Shown: positions 6,964 to 16,566, counted from the first letter of the stretch. The stretch is 64,000 nt of DNA from JADLBR01 sp964651705 (GCA_964651705.1 CAZYWZ010000025.1:1-64000); one strand, 5' to 3'. Program-made: numbers and translations. The notes: generated by a model from the letters alone, not told the origin.

Positions 6964-7953
6964 TCACCCGGGAATCAACCCCGCCACCATGGCGCGCTCC
7001 TCTTTGAGCTCGGCCACCGTCGCGTCAATCTTGGAGCGGCTAAACGGGTCGATCTCAAGGCCCTTGACGATCTCCCACCCCTTCCCGTCCGACCGGATGG
7101 GGAAAGAGCTGATCAGCCCCGCCTCGACGCCATAGCTCCCATCCGAGCAGACGCAGACGCTGTTCCAGTCGCCCGCCGGCGTCGGCACCACCAGGCTCCG
7201 GACCGTGTCCACCACCGCGTTCGCGGCGCTCGCCGCCGAAGACGCCCCCCGCGCCTTGATGATCTCCGCGCCCCGCTGCTGCACCGTCTTGATGAAGTCC
7301 CCCTCCAGCCAGGCCCGGTCCGAAATGGCCTCGGTGGCCGGTTTCCCGCCCACCTTCGCGCGGACAAAATCCGGATACTGCGTCGCCGAATGGTTGCCCC
7401 AGACCGCCAGATTCGTCACCCGCGACACCGGCACCCCGGCGCGCTTCGCCAACTGGCTCTTGGCCCGGTTCTCGTCCAGCCGCGTCATCGCAAACCACCG
7501 ATCCCGAGGCACGCCGGGCGCGTTGTTCATCGCGATCAGGCAATTCGTGTTGCAAGGATTGCCGACCACCAGAACCCTCACGTCCGGCGCCGCATTCTCC
7601 TCGATCGCCTTGCCCTGGCCCGTGAATATCTTCCCGTTGATGCCAAGCAATTCGTTGCGCTCCATCCCCTGCTTCCGCGGCACGCTGCCCACCAGCAGCG
7701 CCCAGTTCACGCCCCGAAACGCCTCCCCCTGATCGGTCGTCGCCACCACATCGGCCAAAAGCGGAAACGCGCAGTCGTCCAACTCCATCACCACGCCCCG
7801 CAGCGCCGACTCCGCCTGCGGCAACTCCAGCAGATTCAACGCCACTGGCTGGTCCGGGCCAAACATCGACCCCGACGCGATCCGAAACAATAATGCATAC
7901 CCGATCTGACCGGCCGCGCCAGTCACCGCCACGCGAATCACCTGTTTTGACAT
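6964..7953 (-). CDS. mdh: Malate dehydrogenase
   Basis: Interconverts malate and oxaloacetate with NAD in the TCA cycle; cytoplasmic. The 329-residue protein has the Rossmann motif VTGAAGQIGYALLFRIASG at the N-terminus, VGNPCNTNC, the substrate-binding TRLDENRAKS, and the catalytic histidine in WGNHSATQYPDF. This pattern is that of the type-2 (cytosolic/GC-rich bacterial) MDH group. I chose the ATG at 7953 (MSKQVIRVAV) because the Rossmann strand starts 5 residues later; ATGs 4 and 13 codons upstream are less likely. Single gene, divergent from the FHA gene. Confidence 0.94.
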   Translation of the reverse strand: MSKQVIRVAVTGAAGQIGYALLFRIASGSMFGPDQPVALNLLELPQAESALRGVVMELDDCAFPLLADVVATTDQGEAFRGVNWALLVGSVPRKQGMERNELLGINGKIFTGQGKAIEENAAPDVRVLVVGNPCNTNCLIAMNNAPGVPRDRWFAMTRLDENRAKSQLAKRAGVPVSRVTNLAVWGNHSATQYPDFVRAKVGGKPATEAISDRAWLEGDFIKTVQQRGAEIIKARGASSAASAANAVVDTVRSLVVPTPAGDWNSVCVCSDGSYGVEAGLISSFPIRSDGKGWEIVKGLEIDPFSRSKIDATVAELKEERAMVAGLIPG

Positions 7954-8144
7954 GGCGCAGAACATAGGGCCCTTCCCCTCCTTCCGCAACAACCCTGTGC
8001 ACGGGAATCCGCGCCCCCATCGTCCCTCCGAATTCGTAAGTGAAATTTCTCTTTTGGCGGAGTCCGCCGCCGCCCGGAACCACCCCCCGGCATTCGCGCG
8101 GGACGCCCGGCGGACGGCGCTGAAACATTGCGCTTTCGTGCCGC

Positions 8145-8984
8145 ATGCACGATATTACTGTTCTAACGAGCGTGAACCCCCAGTTCGCAGGCGATGGCAC
8201 TATCTACTACGGTGACCTTTTCACCCTGGCGGATGAGATACAGACGTTGGCCAACGCCAACAAGACGGGCTACGTCGAGATCCAGACCGAAGGCCAGCCC
8301 TCCTACATCTTCATAGAGGAAGGCCAGATCATCGACGCGATCCACGGAGAGCGGCGGGGCGCCGATGCCGTGTTCTCGCTCCTCAAGCTGCCGAAGACCG
8401 CCAACGGCTTCACCAACGGCTATCGCCACCCCTACCGCACCATCGACCAGCCCACCATCGCGCTGTTGATCGAGGCCGCCCGCCGATCCGATGAGGCCAA
8501 CCCGCACCCGCCTGCCGCCGGGGCCTCCGCCATCCCCGCCCTCCAGGTCTTCGCGGGATACCAGACCGCCAGGCACTTCGCACTCGAGCGCCAGTTGCTG
8601 AAGATCGGTCGCTCGATGGATAACGACATCGTTATCGCGGACGCCTCGGTGTCCCGCTACCACGCCAGGATCGAGGTCTGGGAATTCGGCGTCATCCTCC
8701 GGGACCTCGGGTCCCGCAACGGCACTTGGCTCATGTCCCACCGCATCTGCGACGCCGTCCTCCAGCCAGACGATAGCCTGCACTTCGGGCTCGTGGCGGC
8801 ACGATTCGTCCACCGCGCGTTCGTCGAGATCGGCTCGGAACCGGCGTCCGCCCCTCCCGCCGTGGCCTCCGGCGCCAAAAAACCCACCAAGACGATAGAC
8901 GATTACGGCAGCCCCCCGGAACCGCCAGAGGACCCGGCGCAACCCGCCCCCGGCGACGCCTATTGGGGCCGCAGCGCCGCCTGA
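8145..8984 (+). CDS. DUF4388 and FHA domain protein
   Basis: A 279-residue cytoplasmic protein. Residues about 20-115 look like the DUF4388 (PATAN-like) domain, with FIEEGQIIDAIHGERRG. Residues 145-220 form a forkhead-associated domain that binds phosphothreonine peptides, with the conserved GRS (155-157), SRYHAR (170-175) and GSRNGT (189-194) residues all present. The C-terminal 60 residues are proline-rich and probably disordered. Such proteins usually read Ser/Thr kinase signals; no kinase is nearby. Divergent from mdh, with 191 bp between; convergent with the lptE-like gene, 10 bp apart. Confidence 0.85.
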   Translation: MHDITVLTSVNPQFAGDGTIYYGDLFTLADEIQTLANANKTGYVEIQTEGQPSYIFIEEGQIIDAIHGERRGADAVFSLLKLPKTANGFTNGYRHPYRTIDQPTIALLIEAARRSDEANPHPPAAGASAIPALQVFAGYQTARHFALERQLLKIGRSMDNDIVIADASVSRYHARIEVWEFGVILRDLGSRNGTWLMSHRICDAVLQPDDSLHFGLVAARFVHRAFVEIGSEPASAPPAVASGAKKPTKTIDDYGSPPEPPEDPAQPAPGDAYWGRSAA

Positions 8985-8994
8985 TAGCCCACCG

Positions 8995-9507
8995 TCACCA
9001 GCCCTCGGTCACCTCGGAAACGATCTGCCTCGCCAGATCTTCCGCCAGCAGGCCCATCGACTGGCGCTCCGCCTCCTGCAGATCCTGCCCGATGAAAAAC
9101 TCCGTCTCCCCGGTGAACCGCCGACCCTTGAAAATAGGCTCCGCCTCGCCCCGGCGCTTGAATGTCGCCTCGGCCTTTAGCTCGACCCGGTATTCCGACG
9201 TCACGCGCGTGTCGCGCCGCCCCGAACGCTGGGGCCGCCGGTCGAATTCCACCAGCTTGACATCCAGCGTTGAATCCGCGCCCGCCTCCCGCACCACCCG
9301 GAGCGTCCCGTCCCGGTGGAACTGCTGGATGATGGCATCGGTGACCATCACCGAAATGTTCGGCTCGTAGGTCTCGTTCTTCACCACAGGCACGTACACC
9401 GTCCTGACCCCGCGCAACTCCTCCCCCGCAATGCTCCCCAGCCGATAGGCGCACCCGCCCACCGCCAACGTCGCAACGCACGCCGCCATCATCCATCGTT
9501 TTCTCAT
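8995..9507 (-). CDS. LptE-like outer-membrane lipoprotein
   Basis: A 170-residue lipoprotein with lipobox VGGC (Cys19) after a hydrophobic signal. The mature part (AYRLGSIAGEELRGVRTVYV then VVKNETYEPNISVMVTDAI) matches the LptE/secretin-like fold that plugs LptD and helps place LPS in the outer membrane. The start is the ATG giving MRKRWMMAAC; an ATG four codons upstream is possible. It is 25 bp downstream of the TPR/BamD-like gene on the same strand, so the two likely form an outer-membrane biogenesis operon. Confidence 0.82.
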   Translation of the reverse strand: MRKRWMMAACVATLAVGGCAYRLGSIAGEELRGVRTVYVPVVKNETYEPNISVMVTDAIIQQFHRDGTLRVVREAGADSTLDVKLVEFDRRPQRSGRRDTRVTSEYRVELKAEATFKRRGEAEPIFKGRRFTGETEFFIGQDLQEAERQSMGLLAEDLARQIVSEVTEGW

Positions 9508-9532
9508 AGAATGCTCCAACGCCCGCCGCCCC

Positions 9533-10798
9533 TCATTGAACCGCTGGCTCGGGCAACACCGGCCCGATCAACTCGTCGTCCGCCGACGGCGCGACCACCG
9601 GTGGCACCACGCCCCGCAGTGCCACGTCCGGCATCAGCGGCCTCGCCCCCGCCGGGCCCGCATCGACGGCCGGCAGCGGCTCCGAATCCTCCGGCCCGCG
9701 GCGCCTCACCATGGCCATCTCGGCCTCTGGGCCGTCCGGCAGCGCATCGACTTCCCGTTTCGCGGCCCTCTCGCGATCCCGCTCCATGTCCTCTTCGGCC
9801 CGCCGCTGGTGCCGCTCCAGATCCTTCGGCAACGGCGGCCCCGACTCCGTCATCGGCCCCAGCGCCGCAATCCTCTCCATGGCGATCTTCGCCATCTCGG
9901 AATCCGGCGCCTTCTGGATCACGTCCCGATAGTAGATCACCGCCGCGTCCGGTTTCTTCTGCGTCTCGTAGAACTTCGCGATGTTGAACGAGCCCTGCGT
10001 CAATCGCCCCTGGACGATCCCCAGGTTCTCCTTCGCCTGCGCCACCTTGTCGCTGTTGGGAAAACGCGCGATGAATTCCGTGAATGCCTGGATCGCCTTC
10101 TCCGCCGCCCCCTGGTCGTAATCCGGCCGCTCCGCCGCCTGGAACCACACGTAGCCGATCTGGTACAGCGCGTCGTCCGCGATGTCGTGGCCAGGATAAC
10201 GGTCCAGCACGATGTTGTAGGCGGCGATCGCCTCGCTCCATTTCTTGGTCTTCTCGTGACAGAGCCCGATCTTGAACTGCGACTCCGCCGCGTACCTGCC
10301 GTATGGCGCATTCTTCAGGATCTGGTCGTACATCTTGGCAGTCTGCTCCCACGAGGGGGGCAGCGGCACCTTCCAGACCCGCTGCGGCTCCCCCACCAGA
10401 AACAGGTTCGCGATCGCGTACTGCCTCTCCAGCGCCTTTTCGAAATACTCGCTCGATGGGTACTTCTCCACGCACCTCTGGTAGTCCTTGAACGCCCTGC
10501 TGAAGTCGCCCTGCTGCTCGGAGCACCAGCCAATCTTGTACTGGGCCTCGCCCGAGTTGAACGAGAACGGCCACTTGCGCACCAGCGCCAGATACGCCGT
10601 CTTGGCCTTCTTCCAATCCTCGGCCTGCTCGAATTTGCGGCCCACCTCGAGCTGGTCGCGCGAATTGGCCGCGACCGGCCCCTCCTCCTCCGCGTCCTCG
10701 TTGACCCATCCCTCGCCCGGACGCCACACCAGCGCCCCCTGGACCGTCGGCCCAAAGAAGGCGGCACACACCAAGACTGTCCCCAAGATGCGTCGCAT
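9533..10798 (-). CDS. TPR protein, BamD/YbgF-like outer-membrane assembly factor
   Basis: A 421-residue exported protein with an N-terminal signal (MRRILGTVLVCAAFFGPTVQ). At least five tetratricopeptide-like repeats span about residues 45-310, with motifs such as GWCSEQQGDFSRAFKDYQRC and FKIGLCHEKTKKWSEAIAAY. BamD and YbgF carry such repeats and act in beta-barrel assembly or cell-envelope integrity. No lipobox is obvious, unlike classical BamD. The C-terminal ~90 residues are charged, then Pro/Ala-rich. It is upstream of the LptE-like gene and divergent from hom. Confidence 0.7.
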   Translation of the reverse strand: MRRILGTVLVCAAFFGPTVQGALVWRPGEGWVNEDAEEEGPVAANSRDQLEVGRKFEQAEDWKKAKTAYLALVRKWPFSFNSGEAQYKIGWCSEQQGDFSRAFKDYQRCVEKYPSSEYFEKALERQYAIANLFLVGEPQRVWKVPLPPSWEQTAKMYDQILKNAPYGRYAAESQFKIGLCHEKTKKWSEAIAAYNIVLDRYPGHDIADDALYQIGYVWFQAAERPDYDQGAAEKAIQAFTEFIARFPNSDKVAQAKENLGIVQGRLTQGSFNIAKFYETQKKPDAAVIYYRDVIQKAPDSEMAKIAMERIAALGPMTESGPPLPKDLERHQRRAEEDMERDRERAAKREVDALPDGPEAEMAMVRRRGPEDSEPLPAVDAGPAGARPLMPDVALRGVVPPVVAPSADDELIGPVLPEPAVQ

Positions 10799-10925
10799 GA
10801 CCCTTTAATATCTCGCCAGATCCGGCCTTTGACAAGCCCCAAACGGGGCGGGAGAAATCCGGGGGTGCCGTTGAAACTCGGCACTTTACACCGGCGCACG
10901 CCTCCGGTTTATTCACGTCTCCCGT

Positions 10926-12224
10926 ATGGAAACCATCCGCATCGGCATCGCCGGCCTCGGCGTCGTCGGCTCCGGGGTCGTCAGGCACCTCCGGGCGAAT
11001 GCCGACATCATCGCCGAGCGCACCGGCCTCCGCATCGAGATTGCCCGCGTCGCCGAGCGCGACCCGGCGCGCGCCGCCGCCCTCGGGATCGACCCGGCCC
11101 AGATCGCGCCCGACCCGCTGGCCCTGGCGCGAGACCCCTCGCTGAAGATCGTCGTGGAGCTGATGGGGGGCACGGGGATCGCCCGCGACTTCATCGACCT
11201 GGCCATCCGGGAGGGCAAGGGCGTGGTGACCGCCAACAAGGCCCTCCTCGCCGAGGCGGCCGAGTCGCTCGTCGGCCTGGCGACCCAAGGGCGCACCCCC
11301 CTCTGCTTCGAGGCCAGCGTGGCGGGCGGCATCCCCATCCTCAAGGCGCTCCGCGAGGGGCTGGTCGCCAACCGGATCATCAGCATCCACGGCATCGTCA
11401 ATGGCACCTGCAATTTCATCCTCTCCTCGATGACGCAGACCGGGCAACCCTACGCCGAAGCGCTCGCCGAGGCGCAGCGGCTGGGATACGCCGAGGCGGA
11501 TCCCACCCTCGATGTCGGCGGCCACGACGCCATGCACAAGGCCTGCATCCTGGCCTCCCTGGCCTACGGTTTCTGGACGCGGCCCTCCGAGGTCCACACG
11601 CGCGGCATCGACGGGATCGCCCCAGAGGAATTGCATTTCGCGAAGGTCCTCGGCTACACGATCAAGCACCTCGCGGTGGTGCGCTGCGACGAGGACGGCG
11701 CGGTCGAGGCCCACGTCGGGCCGACGCTCGTCCCGTCGGGCCATGTCCTCGCCTCGGTCGGCGGCGTCTTCAACGCCCTCGCGGTCCGAGGCGACGTGGT
11801 CGGCGACACCCTATTCTACGGGCGCGGGGCGGGGCCCGACGCCACCGCCAGCGCGGTCATCAGCGACGTCGTCGAGGCCGCCTCGGCCCTGACCCAGGGA
11901 TACCACCTCCCCGCCTGCGGGATCCACGGCCTCTACGACCGATTCCGCCCTTACCCCGAGACCCGCAGCCGTTACTACGTCCGCTTCGCCGTCGCCGACA
12001 GGCCCGGCGTCTTGGCCCAGATCGCCGACGTCCTGGGCCGCCACGCCATCAGCATCGCCTCGGTCTTCCAGCCCAAAGAGCACCCCGGCGAGACGGTCCC
12101 CCTCGTCATGCTGCTCTACCGGGCCCGCGAGCAGAACCTCCGCGACGCCCTCGCCGAGATCGGCCGCCTGCCCGTCTCCGGCGGCGAGCCCGTCGCCATG
12201 CGCCTCGAGGATTTTGACCGATGA
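10926..12224 (+). CDS. hom: Homoserine dehydrogenase
   Basis: Reduces aspartate semialdehyde to homoserine in threonine/methionine synthesis. The 432-residue protein has the NAD(P)-binding GIAGLGVVGSGV at residues 8-19, GVVTANKALLAE near 100, the catalytic-domain GIVNGTCNFILSSM near 160, and a C-terminal ACT domain (VADRPGVLAQIADVLGRHAI) that probably senses threonine. There is no aspartokinase fusion. The stop overlaps the thrC start (ATGA), so the pair is co-translated. The 127-bp region upstream is shared with the divergent BamD-like gene. Confidence 0.95.
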   Translation: METIRIGIAGLGVVGSGVVRHLRANADIIAERTGLRIEIARVAERDPARAAALGIDPAQIAPDPLALARDPSLKIVVELMGGTGIARDFIDLAIREGKGVVTANKALLAEAAESLVGLATQGRTPLCFEASVAGGIPILKALREGLVANRIISIHGIVNGTCNFILSSMTQTGQPYAEALAEAQRLGYAEADPTLDVGGHDAMHKACILASLAYGFWTRPSEVHTRGIDGIAPEELHFAKVLGYTIKHLAVVRCDEDGAVEAHVGPTLVPSGHVLASVGGVFNALAVRGDVVGDTLFYGRGAGPDATASAVISDVVEAASALTQGYHLPACGIHGLYDRFRPYPETRSRYYVRFAVADRPGVLAQIADVLGRHAISIASVFQPKEHPGETVPLVMLLYRAREQNLRDALAEIGRLPVSGGEPVAMRLEDFDR

Positions 12225-13282
12225 GCTGGCGAGGCGTCATCGAGGAATTTCGCGAGCACCTCCCCGTGCGCGGGACCACGCCCGTCGTGACGCTGCTGGA
12301 GGGAAACACGCCGCTCATCCCCGCCCCCCGGCTCTCGAAAGCGCTCGGTGCCGGGCGCGAGGTCTTCCTGAAATACGAGGGGCTCAACCCCACCGGCTCG
12401 TTCAAGGATCGCGGCATGACGGTCGCGATCTCCCTCGCGGTCGAGCGCGGGGCCCACACCGTGATCTGCGCGTCCACCGGCAACACCAGCGCCGCCGCCG
12501 CCGCATACGCCACCCGCGCCGGCATCCGGTGCGCCGTCCTCCTCCCGGCCAAGAAGATCGCCCGCGGCAAACTCGCCCAGGCCCTCATGCACGGCGCCAG
12601 GGCCATCGCCCTGAAAGGCAATTTCGACGACGCCCTGCGCGTCGTCCGCGAGCTGGGCGACGAGCCAGGCATCGCCATCGTCAATTCCATCAACCCGGAC
12701 CGCATCGAGGGACAGAAATCCGCCGCGTTCGAGATCGTCCGCGACCTCGGCGACGCGCCCGAGATCCACGCCCTGCCGGTGGGCAACGCCGGCAACATCA
12801 CCGCCTATTGGAAGGGATATCGCGAGTTCTTCGAGAAGGGCATCGCCAGAAAGATGCCGGCCATGTTCGGCTTCCAGGCCGCCGGGGCCGCCCCCATCGT
12901 GATCGGCAAACCCGTCAAGAAGCCCGAGACCATCGCCACCGCCATCCGGATCGGCGACCCCGCCAGCTGGGAGGGCGCCTCCGCCGCCATCCGGGACTCC
13001 GGCGGCCACATCGGCATCGTCACGGATAAAGAGATTCTGGCCGCCCACTACTGGCTCGCCTCCAACGAGGGCGTGTTCGTCGAGCCGGCCAGCGCCGCCG
13101 GGGTCGCCGGCCTGATGAAACTCGCCGCCGGGCCCGAGCGCCCCATCCCCGAGGGCGCCCGCATCGTCATCACCGTCACCGGCCATGGCCTCAAGGACCC
13201 CGACGTCGCCATCGACAACGCCCCCGAACTTCTCAAATGCCGCCCCGACCGCGACAGGGTCCTCAAGATGATCATGGGCTGA
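12221..13282 (+). CDS. thrC: Threonine synthase
   Basis: PLP enzyme converting O-phosphohomoserine to threonine. The 353-residue protein is the short class of ThrC. The PLP lysine lies in NPTGSFKDRGM near residue 63, the phosphate-binding loop is STGNTSAAAAAYA near 90, and the glycine-rich cofactor site is VGNAGNITAYWKG near 190. It overlaps hom by 4 bp. The next 389 bp hold only repeats. Confidence 0.95.
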   Translation: MSWRGVIEEFREHLPVRGTTPVVTLLEGNTPLIPAPRLSKALGAGREVFLKYEGLNPTGSFKDRGMTVAISLAVERGAHTVICASTGNTSAAAAAYATRAGIRCAVLLPAKKIARGKLAQALMHGARAIALKGNFDDALRVVRELGDEPGIAIVNSINPDRIEGQKSAAFEIVRDLGDAPEIHALPVGNAGNITAYWKGYREFFEKGIARKMPAMFGFQAAGAAPIVIGKPVKKPETIATAIRIGDPASWEGASAAIRDSGGHIGIVTDKEILAAHYWLASNEGVFVEPASAAGVAGLMKLAAGPERPIPEGARIVITVTGHGLKDPDVAIDNAPELLKCRPDRDRVLKMIMG

Positions 13283-13325
13283 GGCGGTCCCGGGGGTAAA
13301 AGCGTAGCCGAACGCGCGAGCGTTT

Positions 13326-13449
13326 GGCCCGCCCCACGCGCGGGACACCACCGGGACGGAAAATGGTAGGCTGCGCCTTGGCGCACGCCGCCGAATCGAC
13401 GGTCCGCGTGCGCCAAGGCGCAGCCTACATCGCGACCAATTTTCGAGTC
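13326..13449. repeat. Composite repeat with 63-bp hairpin, inverted copy 2
   Basis: This is the reverse complement, flanks included, of the element at 6489-6612. The hairpin at 13366-13428 has GTAGGCTGCGCCTTGGCGCA arms; the left flank carries CACCACCGGGACGGAAAAT and the right flank ATCGCGACCAATTTTCGAG. Spacer differences are scattered single bases. It lies in the thrC to glycosyltransferase gap. Confidence 0.8.
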
Positions 13450-13529
13450 AGCCCCGCCGGCGCGCGGAGGGGCTGATCAAATTCGTCCACGCGCCGAATG
13501 ATTCAGAGTGAAACTTCTGGAAGGTCCGG

Positions 13530-13603
13530 GCTGCCTGAAGGTAGCACTACGAACACTCCCGTGGTCTTGGGCTCGTAGTGCCGCCTTTAGGCGGCATCCG
13601 CAT
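13530..13603. repeat. Imperfect inverted repeat with CGTAGTGCCGCC arm
   Basis: GCCTGAAGGTAGCACTACGA on the left pairs imperfectly with CTCGTAGTGCCGCCTTTAGG on the right, across a ~25-nt loop. An inverted CCAGAAACTTCAAA fragment follows at 13652-13668. Nothing else is recognisable between 13450 and 13671. Confidence 0.55.
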
Positions 13604-13671
13604 AACCTGCTGATGAAGTGCGTATTGTGACACGCATCGGAGTGCCCCGAACTTTGAAGTTTCTGGCTATC

Positions 13672-15531
13672 CTACCCCACCTCCAGATACCGCTCGCAAT
13701 GGCGCCGCGCGGCATCCGCTTCGAGCGCGTCGGCCCGCGCGATGAATTCGCGCCATCCCTCCCGCTCCCGCGCCAGGCCATCGGCCACCTCGCCACGATC
13801 GATGGACCGCTTCAATGCGCGAAGTTCCGGCAACGCCACCCTCATGAGGTGCGCGGCCATGGCCCCCGAGCCGCGCGCCCCGGCCTCGTGCGCCCGCGAG
13901 AGCAGCAGCAGCGTCGCCTGCGCCCTCGCCAGCGCCCCGGCGAACACCCCCGGCATCGGGTCGATGTCCTCTTTCACCCCGAGGCGCTCCACGATCTCCT
14001 GAAATATCACCAGCCGGTAGAGATCGCCCGCCAGCCGCGTCGCCGCCGTCTTCTCCTCGGCCTTGGCCACCGCCCCGCCATGCCCCTTGTAGTGCGCGAT
14101 CCGCAGGTCCGGATGGAAAATCCCGCGGCAGCCACCCGGGATCCCGGAGAAATAGAATTGCTGGTCCTCCGCCCGCCCCACCCAAGAGAATGTGAAAGGC
14201 GCCGCCAGCCGCAGCGCGTCGTTCGTGATGCCAAAACCTCCCCCCTTGACCACCGGATGCGAGATGCCGTCCTCCACCCGCAGAAACCGATTGTACAGCG
14301 CCGTCGCCCTCCCATGCGCAAATGCCTTGTTGAAAAATATGTCCGGACCCAAGTGCGACGCCGGGGGGCTCACGTCGGGCACCCGCATCGCCCCCGCGTA
14401 ACCCAGCCGCGCGATGTCGCCAGAATTGACATACTCGCCCTCGTTGACGCCCAGGAGACATTCTTCGCCCCGCCAGTCGCGCGCGCGCCCTCCCCAGTAC
14501 GGGTGGCAGAGCGTCTGGAACCACGTCCTCCCGGTCGCCCGCCACAGGTCCTCCGAGCGGATCCCTTCGTCGGTGTCCAGCTTGAACCCGGCGCGCACCC
14601 CGTAGCCCTTCTCCAATATCAGCTGCGCGTACTTCAGCGCAGAAAAATGCGCGCCGTACTTCCCGGCCACCGTGAACACCCCGGACCCGCAGCCCAATAG
14701 CTCGCCGCGGATCCGACGGGCCTCCGCCTCCGTCATCAGCAGCGGCCGCAAATGCCGAAAACCCTTTCCCCGCAACAGCCCGCGCACCCACTCTCCCGCC
14801 GGCGAATCCAGCCCCTCGTGCGTCACCGACACCGAGATCAGCACCGGCACCCGATGCCCCGCCGGCAAAACCCCGCGCGCTTTCTCAAACGCGACGTCCC
14901 CCTCAAATTCGTCCAGGAATCGGATCAGCTCATGCGCCTCCCCCGAATCAAACAGCGCCACCGGATGGTCGTAGTCCGCCACCTTTTGGCCCGGTTCCGC
15001 CATCACCCGCTCCCCCTCCCCGCGCAATGCCGCCGGCAGATCGCCGGGGACTCCCTCCGGCACCGTATAGAGCGCGTTGAGCTGGATCACCACCTCCTCC
15101 GGACGGATCGGTTCCGGGTTCGGCGCCATGCCCGACAGACGCCAGCGCGCCAGGATCTCCTCATCCCCCATCCGCAGCTCGGGCACCATCGCCCGCGTCA
15201 CCGCCCGGGCCCGACCCTCGTCATCACCCGCACCGGCAAGCTCGCCACGCGCCGCCGCCAATTGCCCGCGGCCCTCGCCCCGGCTATAATATTGACAGAA
15301 GATCCACGCCACCTCCTCCAAATCGGCACGCAGGTCCCCCGCCTCCGGAGCAGGCGCCGAGCCGTCCCGCCCCGCCAGCCACCCCAGCGCCGACGCCGCC
15401 TCGCCACCAGCCACGCCCGCCTCCCCTTCTCCCACCCGCCGACCCAACAACGGCGAACCCCGCCCATCCCAGCCGCAACACGAAGAAACTACCTCCCGCA
15501 AAAAATCGCCAGCCGCTCCAACGTCGCCCAT
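13672..15531 (-). CDS. Putative GT-A-type glycosyltransferase, unassigned
   Basis: A 619-residue protein that I cannot assign to a family with certainty. It has no signal peptide and no clear membrane segment. A DxD-like KLDTDEGIRS lies near residue 317 and an acidic SWVGRAEDQQFYFSG near 452, the spacing and sequence expected for the metal site and the catalytic xED of a GT-A-fold glycosyltransferase. The N-terminal ~170 residues are Gly/Ala/Glu-rich with no match I recognise. I chose the ATG at 15531 (MGDVGAAG); a TTG at 15612 would extend it by 27 codons. A stand-alone gene, divergent from the LolA-like gene. Confidence 0.55.
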   Translation of the reverse strand: MGDVGAAGDFLREVVSSCCGWDGRGSPLLGRRVGEGEAGVAGGEAASALGWLAGRDGSAPAPEAGDLRADLEEVAWIFCQYYSRGEGRGQLAAARGELAGAGDDEGRARAVTRAMVPELRMGDEEILARWRLSGMAPNPEPIRPEEVVIQLNALYTVPEGVPGDLPAALRGEGERVMAEPGQKVADYDHPVALFDSGEAHELIRFLDEFEGDVAFEKARGVLPAGHRVPVLISVSVTHEGLDSPAGEWVRGLLRGKGFRHLRPLLMTEAEARRIRGELLGCGSGVFTVAGKYGAHFSALKYAQLILEKGYGVRAGFKLDTDEGIRSEDLWRATGRTWFQTLCHPYWGGRARDWRGEECLLGVNEGEYVNSGDIARLGYAGAMRVPDVSPPASHLGPDIFFNKAFAHGRATALYNRFLRVEDGISHPVVKGGGFGITNDALRLAAPFTFSWVGRAEDQQFYFSGIPGGCRGIFHPDLRIAHYKGHGGAVAKAEEKTAATRLAGDLYRLVIFQEIVERLGVKEDIDPMPGVFAGALARAQATLLLLSRAHEAGARGSGAMAAHLMRVALPELRALKRSIDRGEVADGLAREREGWREFIARADALEADAARRHCERYLEVG

Positions 15532-15720
15532 CACCCCAACACCTTGCCCGCTCCACGCGCCACGCGCCAGCCCTCTCCGCCCTTCCCCGTCACATAAATG
15601 TAACTTTCGCAACCATTAAGCCCGTTGACACCCGATCCGCCCGGCGCAAATTCGGCGCACGCTCCGTGGCGCGAGACTCGCCCACGGCAGGATCAACGTC
15701 AAACCACACCCGAAACCCAA

Positions 15721-16566
15721 ATGGCAACCCAGACTCTCGCCCTCTGCGCCGCCCTCGCGGCGTGCGCCCCCCCGGCCAACGCCGCCGACGACGCCCTCAC
15801 CGGCGAGCAGATCGTCGCCCTCCACCTCGCCGACAAGCGCAGCGACTCCGAGATGGCGTTCATCCGCATGAACCACAAGGTCCCCGGCGCGCCAGAGAGA
15901 GAATATCGCTTCCTCGTCGTCTACCAGACCACCGCCGCCGGCAAGTCCTACTTCCTGCGCCTCATCCGCCCCAAGGAGGTCGAGGCCGTCACCGTGCTCG
16001 CCAACGAGAAATCCAAGGAGGACGTGGACTATTACTTCTTCTTGCCGGCCGTCGGCAAGATGAAGCAGCTCACCGGCGACGCGCGCCAGGGCGCCTTCCT
16101 CGGCTCGGATTATTCCTTCGAGGACCTCCTCGACGAGATGCCTTCCTGGAACGCCTACGAGCGCAAGGAAGACACCGAGGTGGACGGCCATCCCTGCTTC
16201 CAGATCCAGGCCATCGAGTCCAGAAAGGACGGGGGCAGCGCCTACGCCTACCGCGTCCTGTTCATCGACAGGGAGAAGCACCACCTCCGAAAGGTCGACT
16301 TCTACGGCAAGAACGAACGCCTCGTGAAAACCCTCATGGCGTCGGAGTTCGGCTCGCCCGAGGTCAAGGGCCAGACCACCCGCCCCAGGCGCGCCCTCAT
16401 GACCAACCACGAGTCCGGTTCCTCCACCGAGTTCATCGTCATCGAGGGACGCCTCAACGAAAAATTCGACCCGGCGCTCTTCACGCCGGACAAGTTGGAG
16501 AAATGGACCCCCGAGGAGGTCGAGGAATTCATATTCAACCTCGGGCTGACGGTCACCGCCGAGTGA
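15721..16566 (+). CDS. LolA-like outer-membrane lipoprotein-sorting protein
   Basis: A 281-residue periplasmic protein. Signal peptide MATQTLALCAALAACAPPANA. The mature part (DYYFFLPAVGKMKQLTGDAR, then GSDYSFEDLLDEM) matches the LolA-like proteins encoded next to RND/MMPL transporters; they adopt the half-barrel fold that carries lipids or lipoproteins. The gene is 39 bp upstream of such a transporter, supporting a joint export role. The ATG is chosen so the protein begins at the signal peptide; the open frame extends 32 codons upstream without a plausible leader. Confidence 0.85.
   Translation: MATQTLALCAALAACAPPANAADDALTGEQIVALHLADKRSDSEMAFIRMNHKVPGAPEREYRFLVVYQTTAAGKSYFLRLIRPKEVEAVTVLANEKSKEDVDYYFFLPAVGKMKQLTGDARQGAFLGSDYSFEDLLDEMPSWNAYERKEDTEVDGHPCFQIQAIESRKDGGSAYAYRVLFIDREKHHLRKVDFYGKNERLVKTLMASEFGSPEVKGQTTRPRRALMTNHESGSSTEFIVIEGRLNEKFDPALFTPDKLEKWTPEEVEEFIFNLGLTVTAE

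Noticed and set aside
9504..11744. Very long antisense open frames (also for example 28033-30240 and 34211-36124 on the minus strand)
   Set aside because: High GC and biased third positions leave the opposite strand open. The translations are low-complexity Gly/Ala/Arg-rich and lie over clear genes.
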